From: AG1 sp035559775
GTDB lineage: Archaea > Thermoproteota > Thermoprotei_A > Sulfolobales > AG1
Reading direction: 5' to 3'
Length of the DNA stretch: 64,000 bases
Assembly: GCA_035559775.1 (NCBI GenBank)
Contig: DATMAU010000028.1
Span: 1-64,000 of the forward strand
Part shown: positions 26,872 through 36,052 of the stretch, one piece after another
How the letters are laid out: each line of letters begins with the position of its first letter
How positions within the stretch are numbered: position 1 is the stretch's first letter
Translations under genes and position numbers: made by a program
Notes under the pieces: generated by a model
Told to the model about the DNA's origin: nothing
The model's input: only the letters and a program-made list of their open reading frames with translations
Databases searched by the model: none

Positions 26872-27495
26872 CTATAGGGTTGTGAATATACCTCTATTTA
26901 TTGAGAAGCGCCTCCCCAGCCTCTCTTCATAAGCATTAATAGCCTCTTCATAGCTCTGTAACGTTATACCGATCTCGTCGAGACCGAGTATCAGCATTTT
27001 CCTAGCACTCTCATCCATTTCGAAGGACACTACCCTACCCTCATATTCAACCACCTTTCTCTCGAGATCTATTCTGAGGATTAGATCCCCTCGCAAGGCT
27101 CTATCTAGAAGCTCTTTCACAATATCCTCGCCGAGCTTTATACATGCAAGCCCATTCCTAGCAGCGTTCTCGTAGAATATGTCTCCAAAGGACGTTGAGA
27201 TCACAGCCCTTATACCGAAGTCGACCAAAGCCCATACAGCATGCTCTCTCGAAGAGCCTATCCCAAAGTTCCTTCCCGTGACTAGTATTGAAGCCCCTCT
27301 AAATCGATCATCATCTAGCACGAAACCCTCTTTAGGTTTTCCCTCATCGTCGTATCTCCATCTATAGAAGAGGTATCTTCCAAGCCCCTCTCTCTTGCTT
27401 ATCTTGAGGAACTGGGCTGGGATTATCTGGTCTGTATCTATGTTATCGATTGGTAGGGGTGCAGCCTTACCCTCTATTACTTTAAGCCCTGGCAT
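26872..27495 (-). CDS. leuD: 3-isopropylmalate dehydratase small subunit (bacterial-type)
   Basis: A 207-residue aconitase swivel domain with NIDTDQIIPAQFLK, GRNFGIGSSREHAVWAL and FGDIFYENAARNGL. The length is close to the roughly 200 residues of bacterial LeuD and longer than the usual archaeal protein of about 165. With LeuC it isomerises 2-isopropylmalate to 3-isopropylmalate in leucine synthesis. GGTGA followed by TCCT places the ATG at 27495, four bases after the leuC stop. It is the last gene of the leu operon. Confidence 0.93.
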   Translation of the reverse strand: MPGLKVIEGKAAPLPIDNIDTDQIIPAQFLKISKREGLGRYLFYRWRYDDEGKPKEGFVLDDDRFRGASILVTGRNFGIGSSREHAVWALVDFGIRAVISTSFGDIFYENAARNGLACIKLGEDIVKELLDRALRGDLILRIDLERKVVEYEGRVVSFEMDESARKMLILGLDEIGITLQSYEEAINAYEERLGRRFSINRGIFTTL

Positions 27496-27499
27496 AGGA

Positions 27500-28966
27500 T
27501 CACCTCAGCATCCATGAGTATCCAAGCTTCTCAAGAAGATCTATATCGACAACATCCTCCACAGGAGAGATCTCGAGCTCCCTGACATCGACAAAATGAC
27601 CCTCTATCGCCGCTGCAGCAGCCATCATTGGGCTTACAAGATGCGTTCTACCGCCAGGGCCTTGTCTATTCTCGAAATTCCTATTGGAGGTGCTCGCACA
27701 CCTCTCGCCAGGTGATAGTCTATCCTCGTTCATGCCTATGCACAAGCTACACCCAGAGTTTCTCCACTCAAAACCAGCGTCTATGAAGATCCTGTGGAGC
27801 CCCAGCCTCTCAGCATTTCTCTTAACAAGCTGGGATCCAGGTACAACCATAGCCCTTACACCGCTCTTAACCTTCTTACCCTTAACAACCCTGGCAGCCT
27901 GTATTAGATCGTATAGCCTAGCATTTGTACAAGATCCTATGAAAACCCTATCGATCGTTATATCCACTATCCTCATACCAGGCTTAAGCCCCATATATTT
28001 CAAAGCTCTCTCAACAGAGGCTCTCACGGTCTTATCCTCATACTCGCTAGGATCTGGTACTGTGCCATTAATGCTGGAGACCATAGCAGGCGTAGTTCCC
28101 CAAGTAACTTGGGGCTCTATTGACGAGACATCGATCTCAAGGGTCTTGTCATACTTAGCCCCAGGATCTGTTGCCAAGGATCTCCAGAACTTGGTAGCCT
28201 CATCCCACTCGCCATCCTTCGGGGCGAAGGGTCTATTCTTAAGATAATCTATAGCCTTATCATCAGGCGATATTATCGCGGTTCTAGCACCAGCCTCTAT
28301 AGCCATGTTGGTTAGAGTCATCCTCTCCTCAACATTTATATAGCCTATATACTCGCCAGTATACTCGATTGCATGGCCTATAGCCCCTCCAGCACCTATA
28401 GAGCCTATCATGGCGAGAACAACATCCTTGGACATAACACCAGGCTTTGTTCTCCCCACAAGCCTAACCTCCATTGTTTTCGGCTTTTTAAGCCATAGAG
28501 TCTGGGTTGCCAGGATATGCTCAACCTCGCTAGTCCCCACACCGAATGCGAGAGCACCAAGGGCTCCGTGGGTTGTTGTATGGCTGTCACCACAGGCTAT
28601 GGTCATCCCGGGTAGTGTTAATCCGAGCTCAGGGCCTATTACATGGACTATCCCTTGGTATGGGCTGTAATAGTCGAGAAGCATTATCCCGTGCTCATAG
28701 GCGTTTCTCCTGAGGAGTTCCATCTGCTCTAGTGAGAGCTTATCCCTTATGGGGAGTGTTCTATCACTAGTTGGAACGTTGTGATCCATGATAGCTACTG
28801 TGAGATCCGGTCTCCTAACCCTCCTCCCAGAGATCCTGAGTCTCTCAAAAGCTACTGGGGATGTTACCTCGTGTATATAGTGTCTATCTATATATACTAG
28901 ATATCTATCACCCTCGCTAGCTATTACATGGAGATCCCAGATCTTCTCAAAAATCGTTCTCCCCAT
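27500..28966 (-). CDS. leuC: 3-isopropylmalate dehydratase large subunit (bacterial-type)
   Basis: A 488-residue aconitase-superfamily protein. VFIGSCTNAR and WRNSGCSLCIGMN hold the three cysteines of the [4Fe-4S] cluster; CGDSHTTTHGALG and NRNFENRQG are typical substrate loops. Its length matches bacterial LeuC (about 466) better than the archaeal type (about 420), which hints at ancient transfer of the leuCD pair. The ATG at 28966 follows the TAG stop of leuB directly, with G-rich sequence before it as ribosome site. Confidence 0.94.
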   Translation of the reverse strand: MGRTIFEKIWDLHVIASEGDRYLVYIDRHYIHEVTSPVAFERLRISGRRVRRPDLTVAIMDHNVPTSDRTLPIRDKLSLEQMELLRRNAYEHGIMLLDYYSPYQGIVHVIGPELGLTLPGMTIACGDSHTTTHGALGALAFGVGTSEVEHILATQTLWLKKPKTMEVRLVGRTKPGVMSKDVVLAMIGSIGAGGAIGHAIEYTGEYIGYINVEERMTLTNMAIEAGARTAIISPDDKAIDYLKNRPFAPKDGEWDEATKFWRSLATDPGAKYDKTLEIDVSSIEPQVTWGTTPAMVSSINGTVPDPSEYEDKTVRASVERALKYMGLKPGMRIVDITIDRVFIGSCTNARLYDLIQAARVVKGKKVKSGVRAMVVPGSQLVKRNAERLGLHRIFIDAGFEWRNSGCSLCIGMNEDRLSPGERCASTSNRNFENRQGPGGRTHLVSPMMAAAAAIEGHFVDVRELEISPVEDVVDIDLLEKLGYSWMLR

Positions 28967-29980
28967 CTATACCCCCTCCCTAATAATCCTAGCCACACAT
29001 CCCCCAACATCGTGGGTTTTCATAGAGCCACCTATATCTGGTGTTTTACACCCTCTAGCTATAGCCTCTTCGACAGCCCTCTCAATGCTCTTGGAGGCGC
29101 TCGCTAGTCTCTTATCATTCTTCCTAGCCCCGAGCCATTCAAACATCATCGAGATCGAGAGGATCATCGCGTACGGGTTCGCAATACCCTTCCCAGCTAT
29201 ATCTGGAGCAGCACCATGGACAGGCTCGAAAAGCCCTATCTCATCACCTATGTTTCCAGACGGTGCTAGCCCAATACTCCCAGCAACCTGGGCTGCCTCG
29301 TCGCTCAATATGTCTCCAAACATGTTTGTTGTGAGTATCACGTCAAAGGATTCCGGGTTCCTTATAAGAGCCATGCTAGCAGCATCGACCAGGATATCCC
29401 TCACAGTAACATTATATTTGGAGAGCTCCTCCCTCGCTACTCTGAGGAATAATCCGCAGCTTTTTCTCAGCACGTTAGCTTTATGGACTATAGTTACAAT
29501 CCTCCTTCTCCTAGAGGCTATCTCCCCAGCAACCCTAGCGATCCTCCTGCTGGCCTTCTCACTAATGATCCTGAGGGCGATAACCGCATCTCCAACCTCG
29601 AACTCGTACCCCTTATAGAGATCCTCGGTATTCTCCCTAACGATCACAAGATCCACGGGCTTCACGCTTGGAACGCCTCTATAGCTCTTCACAGGCCTTA
29701 TGTTTGCATAGAGATCCAGCATTTGTCTCAGTCTAACAATAACATCCATAGCCGTCTCACCAACAGGGCCTTTTATAGATGCGTCAGCGGTTTTCACACC
29801 CTCTATAGTTTCTCTTGGGAGGGCTTCTCCCCTTCTTTTCAGGCACTCATCACCGGCGTCATAGAACATTATGTCGAATGATACACCATAGGTGTTCTCA
29901 ACAGCATGTATAACTTCTAGAGAGGCTTCAGAGATCTCTACACCTATACCATCACCCTTGATCCACGCTATTCTATACAT
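28967..29980 (-). CDS. leuB: 3-isopropylmalate dehydrogenase
   Basis: A 337-residue beta-decarboxylating dehydrogenase with IAWIKGDGIGVEI at the start, VIVRENTEDLYKGYE, MFGDILSDEAAQVAGSIGLAPSGNIG and FEPVHGAAPDIAGKGIANP. The isocitrate-like phrase RENTEDLY and the length fit the archaeal LeuB/homoisocitrate group; the operon context favours leucine. It oxidises 3-isopropylmalate with NAD. GGTGG plus TTAGA selects the ATG at 29980, one base past the leuA stop codon region, so translation is coupled to leuA. Confidence 0.92.
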   Translation of the reverse strand: MYRIAWIKGDGIGVEISEASLEVIHAVENTYGVSFDIMFYDAGDECLKRRGEALPRETIEGVKTADASIKGPVGETAMDVIVRLRQMLDLYANIRPVKSYRGVPSVKPVDLVIVRENTEDLYKGYEFEVGDAVIALRIISEKASRRIARVAGEIASRRRRIVTIVHKANVLRKSCGLFLRVAREELSKYNVTVRDILVDAASMALIRNPESFDVILTTNMFGDILSDEAAQVAGSIGLAPSGNIGDEIGLFEPVHGAAPDIAGKGIANPYAMILSISMMFEWLGARKNDKRLASASKSIERAVEEAIARGCKTPDIGGSMKTHDVGGCVARIIREGV

Positions 29981-29981
29981 T

Positions 29982-31475
29982 CTAACCACCTTTGCGCATC
30001 ATGATCATGTTTATAGCCTCTACAATGGCTTCCGCAACAGCCCAGTGGGGGTCAGGCTTTATAGAGCTTGCAACGGCTTGGATACCGTTTCGTGTCTCTA
30101 GGATCACTATTGCTTCAACCCCTATTTTTCCATCGAGCTGTACGATTCCTAAAGAGTGATCCTTGATCCTCACACCCTCTAGTGCGGGGATCTTCTCCAT
30201 AGCATTAACTATAGAATCAACACCCCCCATACCCTTACCATGCAGCTCATATATATTGCCTCCCATAGATATTTTGACAATAGCTCCCACACCCATTCTA
30301 GTGCTCGTTACACTCACCTCTAAGAGCTCTGCAACGCGATTATCGCCAGATCTTTGTCCGAGGATTTCTCTAGCCACTTCCACTAGATCCTTATCCGTAA
30401 CCCTTCTACCCATATCGCCAAGATTCTTGATCCTCTCGACAACAAACTTTAACTGCTCATCAGAAACCTTGAAGCCCAGCTCCTCAAGTCTAGCCCTGAT
30501 CCCGTGGGATCCGGCGTGCTTACCAACAGCAAGCCATCTACTCGCACCAACAAGCTCAGGCGGGAAAGGCTCATATGTTGCAGGGTTTCTTAGTATCCCG
30601 TGGGTATGTATACCACTCTCATGCCCAAACGCGTTTCTACCAACGATAGCCTTGTTAGGCTGAACCGGAACCCTGGTTAGTTTCGAGACAAGTCTCGAGA
30701 CTTCAACAAGTTTCTCTGTCCTTATGCCGAGCTCATAGCCATAGAGGATCTTTAGAGCCATTACCACCTCCTCGAGACTAGCATTACCAGCCCTCTCACC
30801 AATCCCGTTGATTGTTACATGAACCTGCCTAGCTCCGGCTAGGACTCCTGCTATGCTGTTAGCTGTTGCCAAGCCAAAGTCGTTGTGGCAGTGGACGCTA
30901 ACAACCTTCCCCCTCGAGACACTAATGATCTCTCTAACAAGCCTAGCAATATACTCAGGAGTAGCTGTACCAACAGTATCAGGGATATCTAGGTAATGCG
31001 CACCTGCCTCTGCAACAGCTGAGTATATCTGTCTCAGAAACTCGGGATCGCTTCTCGTGGCATCCTCAGCCGAGAACTCGATCTCAACACCATGGGATTT
31101 TAGATAATCAACGGACTCCACAGCCCTTCTAAGAGCCTCTTCACGGGTAATACCAAGCTTGTACTTTAGATGCAGATCCGATGTGGCTATAAACACATGA
31201 ACCCTATCAACATCGGTATCAAGGGCTAACTCGATATCCTTATTATTAGTCCTAGCAAGAGCACAGATCTTTGCATTTAGACCGAGACCAGAGATCTTTT
31301 TTACAGCCTCAAACTCGCCCTTACTTGTAATCGGGAACCCTGCTTCTATTACATCAACACCAAGTTCGTCGAGAGCTCTGGCTATCTCGACCTTCTCATC
31401 GACTGTGAGAGCTACACCTGGGGTTTGCTCACCATCTCGGAGAGTTGTATCGAATATATATACTTTTCTCGAAGC
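29982..31475 (-). CDS. leuA: 2-isopropylmalate synthase, no canonical start codon
   Basis: About 497 residues. The N-terminal half holds the catalytic FDTTLRDGEQTPG, the metal-site HCHNDFGLATAN and GIGERAGNASLEE; the C-terminal LeuA dimer/regulatory domain ends the protein. It condenses acetyl-CoA with 2-oxoisovalerate, the first leucine step. The first ATG/GTG/TTG in frame is a GTG at 31196, about 93 residues inside the domain and after the catalytic arginine, so it cannot be the true start. The open frame begins after a TAG at 31476-31478. GGTGG plus five bases points exactly to that TAG. I give the first sense codon after it; the real start is unresolved. Confidence 0.85.
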   Translation of the reverse strand, partial: ASRKVYIFDTTLRDGEQTPGVALTVDEKVEIARALDELGVDVIEAGFPITSKGEFEAVKKISGLGLNAKICALARTNNKDIELALDTDVDRVHVFIATSDLHLKYKLGITREEALRRAVESVDYLKSHGVEIEFSAEDATRSDPEFLRQIYSAVAEAGAHYLDIPDTVGTATPEYIARLVREIISVSRGKVVSVHCHNDFGLATANSIAGVLAGARQVHVTINGIGERAGNASLEEVVMALKILYGYELGIRTEKLVEVSRLVSKLTRVPVQPNKAIVGRNAFGHESGIHTHGILRNPATYEPFPPELVGASRWLAVGKHAGSHGIRARLEELGFKVSDEQLKFVVERIKNLGDMGRRVTDKDLVEVAREILGQRSGDNRVAELLEVSVTSTRMGVGAIVKISMGGNIYELHGKGMGGVDSIVNAMEKIPALEGVRIKDHSLGIVQLDGKIGVEAIVILETRNGIQAVASSIKPDPHWAVAEAIVEAINMIMMRKGG

Positions 31476-31519
31476 CTAGCCCACCACCTCGGAGATTTGT
31501 CACATCTAATTGATTGTCA

Positions 31520-31534
31520 GGGTATATAAATCTT
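31520..31534 (-). promoter_or_regulatory. TATA box of the leuABCD operon
   Basis: On the minus strand AAGATTTATATACCC lies about 45 bases before the expected leuA start. Transcription about 25 bases downstream would leave a short leader that contains the GAGGTGGTGG ribosome site. No attenuator or leader peptide is obvious. Confidence 0.5.
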
Positions 31535-31713
31535 ACTAGTAATGCTACCCTCGCTATTTATAATAACTTCTCCCACGATCTCTGATAGCTAGCCTACACT
31601 TTGCTATCCACTTATGCCGTGATGACAGATCTGCAGTATGCCTATCTTGGAAATAGTTAGACAGTAGGATAATGCTAACCTCTTTTAAACCTATGAGTAT
31701 TAGAGGGTAGATA

Positions 31714-32583
31714 TTGGGGAAAAAGGTTACCATGATACCTACTGTAAGGATAATCTCCTACACACAGGATGGTGAAAAGCTCGTAGCGGCATCGTCTAAG
31801 AGATCTCTCTCTTCCAAAGACGTTTCAGAGATCTTTGAGAGGATGGATGATGAGGAAGTAGAGGTATGGATCAGGGAGACGCTGAGGAGAGGGCATCTAA
31901 GCCCTTGGGAGCATAGTATCTATACATTTGAGGTTATATGCTCAAGAGTATGTTCTCACCAGCTGGTGAGGCACAGGATAGCGAGCTACACCCAGCTTAG
32001 CCAGAGGTATAATGAGAGACTGCTCGAGCCAAGGGAAACTAAATACTGGCTAGAGATCTCGGAAAGGGTGTTGAGCGGGGATAAAGAGGCTTTCGCAGAG
32101 GTTGGGAGGGTTTTCTATCTAGGCGATCCTGACTGGCCAGAGGATCTGAGGATCAGGATGGCTTCTGAATATGCAAGGTCTGTTGCAAAGTACTGGGAGC
32201 TTAGGGGAAAAGGTCTCTCTAGAGAAGATGCCAGATATATACTCCCACAGGCTGTGGCGACAAAGATAGTTGTAACAATGAATGCCAGAGAGATCCTCCA
32301 CCTCCTCGGGTTGAGAATGTGCACACATGCCCAGACCGAGATAAGGATTGTTGCGTGGAAGCTTAGAAACGAGCTGGTGAAAATACACCCAAGGCTCTTC
32401 AAATACGCTGGTCCATACTGTCTTCTTGATAATAATCTAGTCTCGAAGGAGCCGTTATCTCTTGAGGATATCGTTGAAGGGAGAGCAGCTGTCTCTATAG
32501 ATAGGTGCAGGGAACTGGTACCGAGGGAGGGTATCAGGAACTGTATTCTCAGCAGCCTAAAGCTATATCTCTCAGCTTTATAA
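31714..32583 (+). CDS. thyX: Flavin-dependent thymidylate synthase
   Basis: A 289-residue protein with the ThyX signature RHRIASYTQLSQRY at 86-99 and ARYILPQAVATKIVVTMNAR, both flavin/dUMP-site segments. It methylates dUMP using methylene-tetrahydrofolate or an archaeal pterin, with FAD and NAD(P)H. A C-terminal extension of about 50 residues contains four cysteines. The TTG at 31714 is preceded by GAGGGT; an ATG at 31732 with AAGGT upstream is an alternative. Confidence 0.93.
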   Translation: MGKKVTMIPTVRIISYTQDGEKLVAASSKRSLSSKDVSEIFERMDDEEVEVWIRETLRRGHLSPWEHSIYTFEVICSRVCSHQLVRHRIASYTQLSQRYNERLLEPRETKYWLEISERVLSGDKEAFAEVGRVFYLGDPDWPEDLRIRMASEYARSVAKYWELRGKGLSREDARYILPQAVATKIVVTMNAREILHLLGLRMCTHAQTEIRIVAWKLRNELVKIHPRLFKYAGPYCLLDNNLVSKEPLSLEDIVEGRAAVSIDRCRELVPREGIRNCILSSLKLYLSAL

Positions 32584-32646
32584 GACTGGATTTATGTATT
32601 TATATCTTCTCGCGTGACTATGATCTGAGGTAGTGTGTAGAGATAG

Positions 32647-33705
32647 ATGATGATCGAGAGATTCGGTGGAGATGGCCGTGTTATTAATAGTATAGATGGT
32701 AGGGCATATGGTATTGTTAGGGTTAGTAAGCCCCTACCATTAATTGGGCATATAGCGTTTGGCATAATAGATAGGGGGACTAACCTGCTGCAGGTTAGAC
32801 CCTATAGTGCGTGTCACTTATCATGTATATTCTGCTCTGTTGATGCTGGTCCCAATACTAGGACAAGGATCTCTGATTTTATAGTTGATGTTGACTATAT
32901 GCTTGAGTGGGTATGGTATGTTGTTTCCCACAAGATCTCGAAGAAGATCCATATACTTATAGATGGTGTTGGAGAACCCCTTCTACACCCGGAGATAGAT
33001 AAACTTATAGCTGGTCTGAGAGAGAGTGAGAGGATTGGTTTGATAGCTGCTGAGACCCACGGAGCGGTGTTAAATGAGAGCATAGTTAGAAGACTATATG
33101 AGGCCGGGATCTCGAGGCTAAATATATCTATAGATAGTCTTGATCCTGAGAAAGCCTCTATGCTAGCCGGTGCTGAGTGGTATAACATCGAAAGAGTTGT
33201 TGAGATGGCTCTCTATGCAAACTCCATAGGTATTGATGTCATGATAACCCCAGTGTGGATTCCGGGCGTTAATGATAAAGATATCGAGGAGATAGTTCTC
33301 TGGGCTAAGAGGAATATAAATAACAGATCTTCACCGATCCTCGGGATCCAGAAATACGTTATCCACAGAAGAGGGAGAAAGATCCCCGGTGTTGCTGAGC
33401 CGAGCTGGGATAGCTTTTACAGCTTCCTGGAAACCCTTGAGAGGAAGACAGGGGTTAGGCTCAGGCTATCGCCCGAGGATTTCGGGGTTAGACCCGATAT
33501 AAGCATCCCCAAACCGATGATGGTTGGTAATAAGGTTGCAGTGAAGATCTATTCGAAAGGATGGCTCAAAGGAGAGGTTATAGGCTATGCTAAAGGCAGG
33601 GTAGTAACAATCGTTGGCCTCGATGATGTTGATGAGAGGGCAGAAATCCTGGTAAGGATAATAAGTGATAAGGATAACATATACCTCGCAAGACCCGCTC
33701 CATGA
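32647..33705 (+). CDS. Radical SAM protein with C-terminal TRAM-like domain
   Basis: A 352-residue protein. C56, C60 and C63 (CHLSCIFC) form the CxxxCxxC that binds the [4Fe-4S]-AdoMet cluster. DGVGEPLLHPE and NISIDSLDPEKA are the GGE-like and strand-4 motifs of MoaA-like enzymes. The last 60 residues (VAVKIYSKGWLKGEVIGYAKGR and on, split) look like a TRAM OB-fold, often RNA-binding. The reaction is unknown. The next gene, ten bases later, encodes a beta-RFAP-synthase-like protein, so a pterin- or nucleotide-related role is plausible but inferred. Confidence 0.8.
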   Translation: MMIERFGGDGRVINSIDGRAYGIVRVSKPLPLIGHIAFGIIDRGTNLLQVRPYSACHLSCIFCSVDAGPNTRTRISDFIVDVDYMLEWVWYVVSHKISKKIHILIDGVGEPLLHPEIDKLIAGLRESERIGLIAAETHGAVLNESIVRRLYEAGISRLNISIDSLDPEKASMLAGAEWYNIERVVEMALYANSIGIDVMITPVWIPGVNDKDIEEIVLWAKRNINNRSSPILGIQKYVIHRRGRKIPGVAEPSWDSFYSFLETLERKTGVRLRLSPEDFGVRPDISIPKPMMVGNKVAVKIYSKGWLKGEVIGYAKGRVVTIVGLDDVDERAEILVRIISDKDNIYLARPAP

Positions 33706-33714
33706 GGCGATTAT

Positions 33715-34683
33715 ATGGCTAAGTGCGTGACAAAGAGTGTTTCAAGGTTACATATAACACTAATAGATCTTCTTGGAAAGCTAGGAAGGGTGGATGGCGG
33801 TGCAGGGGTCACGTTGAGCGAGCCTAGCTTTGTTGTTAGCGCACAGATACTCGATCGCGGTGGTGTAGAGTTTTCAGGCAGTATGGAGTATAGAGATATA
33901 GCTATTACATGTGCTAATAGATATCTCGCAAGAGCCTGCAGATCCTGCGGCGCAAGGATAGAGGTTATAAAGGGCTACGAGCTCCACATAGGTTTGGGCG
34001 GAGTAACACAGCTATGTCTATCGATCGCTAAATCCCTCTCGGCCTCTATGGGTTTAGATGAGGATCCCATAGAGCTGGCGAGGATCGTTGGGCGTGGAGG
34101 CACCTCGGGAATAGGCACCTATGGCTTCAAGCTGGGAGGCTTTATTGTCGACGCTGGTCATAGCTATCCGGGTGAGAAGCAGCTTATAGGCCCCTCCGAC
34201 CATATTGTGGCACCACCTCCGCCTCTGATTACTAGGATTGAGATCCCTGAGAGCTGGCGTTTTATTTTGGTAAGACCCCTAGGGGTTAGGAAGATCTATG
34301 GGGATCTTGAGAGAAGGGTCTTTGAGGAGGGAAAGAAAATATCCGAGGAGGATGTGTGGAGGGTATCCCACATACTTCTAATGGGGCTAATCCCCTCTGT
34401 AAAGATAGGGGATATCGAGCTGTTCAAGAGATCTATTGGAATGATCCAGGAGGTGGGGTTTAAGAAGATTGAGTGGCTCTACCAGGATGAGAGCGTGTGG
34501 AGCATAAGGAAAAAGCTGTTATTGAGGGGCATAGAGCATGGGCTCAGCAGCATGGGTCCAACAATATATATACCATGTCGTGATGACGAGTGTGAAGAGA
34601 TATCCAGCTATATTTCAAAAGAGGAGAGAATTATCTTAGACATAGTAAGGGGAAGCAACCGGGGGGCAGAAACGATCTGTTAG
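33715..34683 (+). CDS. Beta-ribofuranosylaminobenzene 5'-phosphate synthase-like GHMP protein
   Basis: A 322-residue GHMP-superfamily protein. SRLHITLIDLLGKLGRVDGGAG is the family opening (shown as 20-residue parts: RLHITLIDLLGKLGR, VDGGAG), and IGLGGVTQLCLSIAKSL with GRGGTSGIGTYGF form the phosphate-binding loops. Beta-RFAP synthase joins 4-hydroxy- or 4-aminobenzoate to PRPP, the first committed step of methanopterin-type cofactors. Crenarchaea that are not methanogens use such modified folates for one-carbon transfer, and ThyX upstream is a potential user of that cofactor. It shares a transcript with the radical SAM gene. Confidence 0.82.
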   Translation: MAKCVTKSVSRLHITLIDLLGKLGRVDGGAGVTLSEPSFVVSAQILDRGGVEFSGSMEYRDIAITCANRYLARACRSCGARIEVIKGYELHIGLGGVTQLCLSIAKSLSASMGLDEDPIELARIVGRGGTSGIGTYGFKLGGFIVDAGHSYPGEKQLIGPSDHIVAPPPPLITRIEIPESWRFILVRPLGVRKIYGDLERRVFEEGKKISEEDVWRVSHILLMGLIPSVKIGDIELFKRSIGMIQEVGFKKIEWLYQDESVWSIRKKLLLRGIEHGLSSMGPTIYIPCRDDECEEISSYISKEERIILDIVRGSNRGAETIC

Positions 34684-34864
34684 GATATCGCTTGACATCC
34701 ATCGATTTTTAAGTCCATATATTGGTTATAGGTTCACGAAGGCTTATAATAATTAGTCCCTGTTTTCCGCTAGATCCTCGCTATTTTAATCCATGGTGTT
34801 TCCATATAGTGATGAACTGGGGGATAATCGATGAGGATCGCGAGCTGGGGATCTTCTATGTATT

Positions 34865-36052
34865 TTAAGATAATTGCTTGGGCAGGCTATCAAATGATCT
34901 GTGTGAGGCGATATTTCTCCTAAGGATTTGGGCAAGCTTTTGATCATCCACTCTATCGTCTATGGATCTCACTATGTTGTTAAAGCCGCATCTCTCTTCC
35001 AGGGTTCTGAGCACTCTGTCAACCCGCACACCTAGAGATCTCTTAATAAGCTCGTCTCTACCCTCGTCAACAAGCTCGTATAGTTGTATATAGTCTGGCA
35101 ATCCTAGCACCTCTAGAGCAGTTCTCCTTGCACACTCGTGAATCTTTATCGAGGCTCTTGCCACGTCGAGCTGCCATTGCTCTTCCCCCCACTCTAGCCC
35201 GGCCTCTTTAACAGCTTTTAAGGGTCTCCCGAACTGATCCCTTATGAACGTTCCAAGCCCGAGTTTTCTGGTCTTGTAGATCATGTAGTTGAGTAGGGCT
35301 GAGTAGTAGTAGGCGGCATCCATGTTATATGTGATCATATACGAGACATGATGATCTATTATTAACCCACTCCCATTGCTACATATATCTCTCACGACCT
35401 GTGGTTCTAGAACGGATGATGCAAATGCTCTTGAGCATCTATAGAGTACTAGGTAAGCATTATGATCCTTATTACAGGGTATGTCTGGTTTGGAGGGCAC
35501 CTTAAGGATCGATAACGTGTTTGTTAGAGTCTCTCTATTTGATGCGTAGAGTTTTTCCAAAAGATCTTTTGATGCTCTGATACCGCCTATGCTGTAGAAG
35601 ATCTTGAATAGCCTTATGATAGCAAATGGGTATAGGGATCCTCTGGCTAGGTACCAGGCCATATGGTCTCTGATATTACTTACCTTAATCTCCACTCCAG
35701 AGATCGGGTGGATATTTGTGTCTTTCGCTGGCTTTCTCAAGCCAAGAGGTCTCACAATATAGCTATCATCGTTACCCTCATAGCTAATTATGGTGAAGGC
35801 TAGGGGGATTATAGGTTGGTTCGCATAGATCCTGCCACCAGTGAATATGGGGGAGACCTCGGATCCCTCTAACCTAATTAGATCGATTCCTTTGAGGGTT
35901 ATTGTGCCTAGGGAGAAATACTCAATAATATGGTCAACATGATCCTTGAGGGTTATGGGTAAAAGACTCACCTCAACAGACCCTGGCTCTAGTGCTGAAT
36001 CATCGTCTAGTTTTCTCAGAAGCCTTACAACTCCACATATAATTCTACTCAA
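34865..36052 (-). CDS. Partner protein of the adenine DNA methyltransferase, unknown domain
   Basis: A 395-residue protein that I do not recognise. It is mixed alpha/beta with no catalytic motif I can name. The TTG at 36052 lies eight bases inside the upstream methyltransferase gene, with GGTGG plus GGTTT before it, so the pair is translationally coupled. Its size and position suit a target-recognition or specificity subunit, or the detached C-terminal half of a longer methyltransferase. No endonuclease motif (PD-ExK, HNH) is visible. A GTG at 36061 is also in frame. Confidence 0.6.
   Translation of the reverse strand: MSRIICGVVRLLRKLDDDSALEPGSVEVSLLPITLKDHVDHIIEYFSLGTITLKGIDLIRLEGSEVSPIFTGGRIYANQPIIPLAFTIISYEGNDDSYIVRPLGLRKPAKDTNIHPISGVEIKVSNIRDHMAWYLARGSLYPFAIIRLFKIFYSIGGIRASKDLLEKLYASNRETLTNTLSILKVPSKPDIPCNKDHNAYLVLYRCSRAFASSVLEPQVVRDICSNGSGLIIDHHVSYMITYNMDAAYYYSALLNYMIYKTRKLGLGTFIRDQFGRPLKAVKEAGLEWGEEQWQLDVARASIKIHECARRTALEVLGLPDYIQLYELVDEGRDELIKRSLGVRVDRVLRTLEERCGFNNIVRSIDDRVDDQKLAQILRRNIASHRSFDSLPKQLS

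Noticed and set aside
31476..31478. UAG in leuA as pyrrolysine or other recoding
   Set aside because: The TAG is at the very start of the conserved region, not internal, and no other in-frame TAG is seen in conserved genes.
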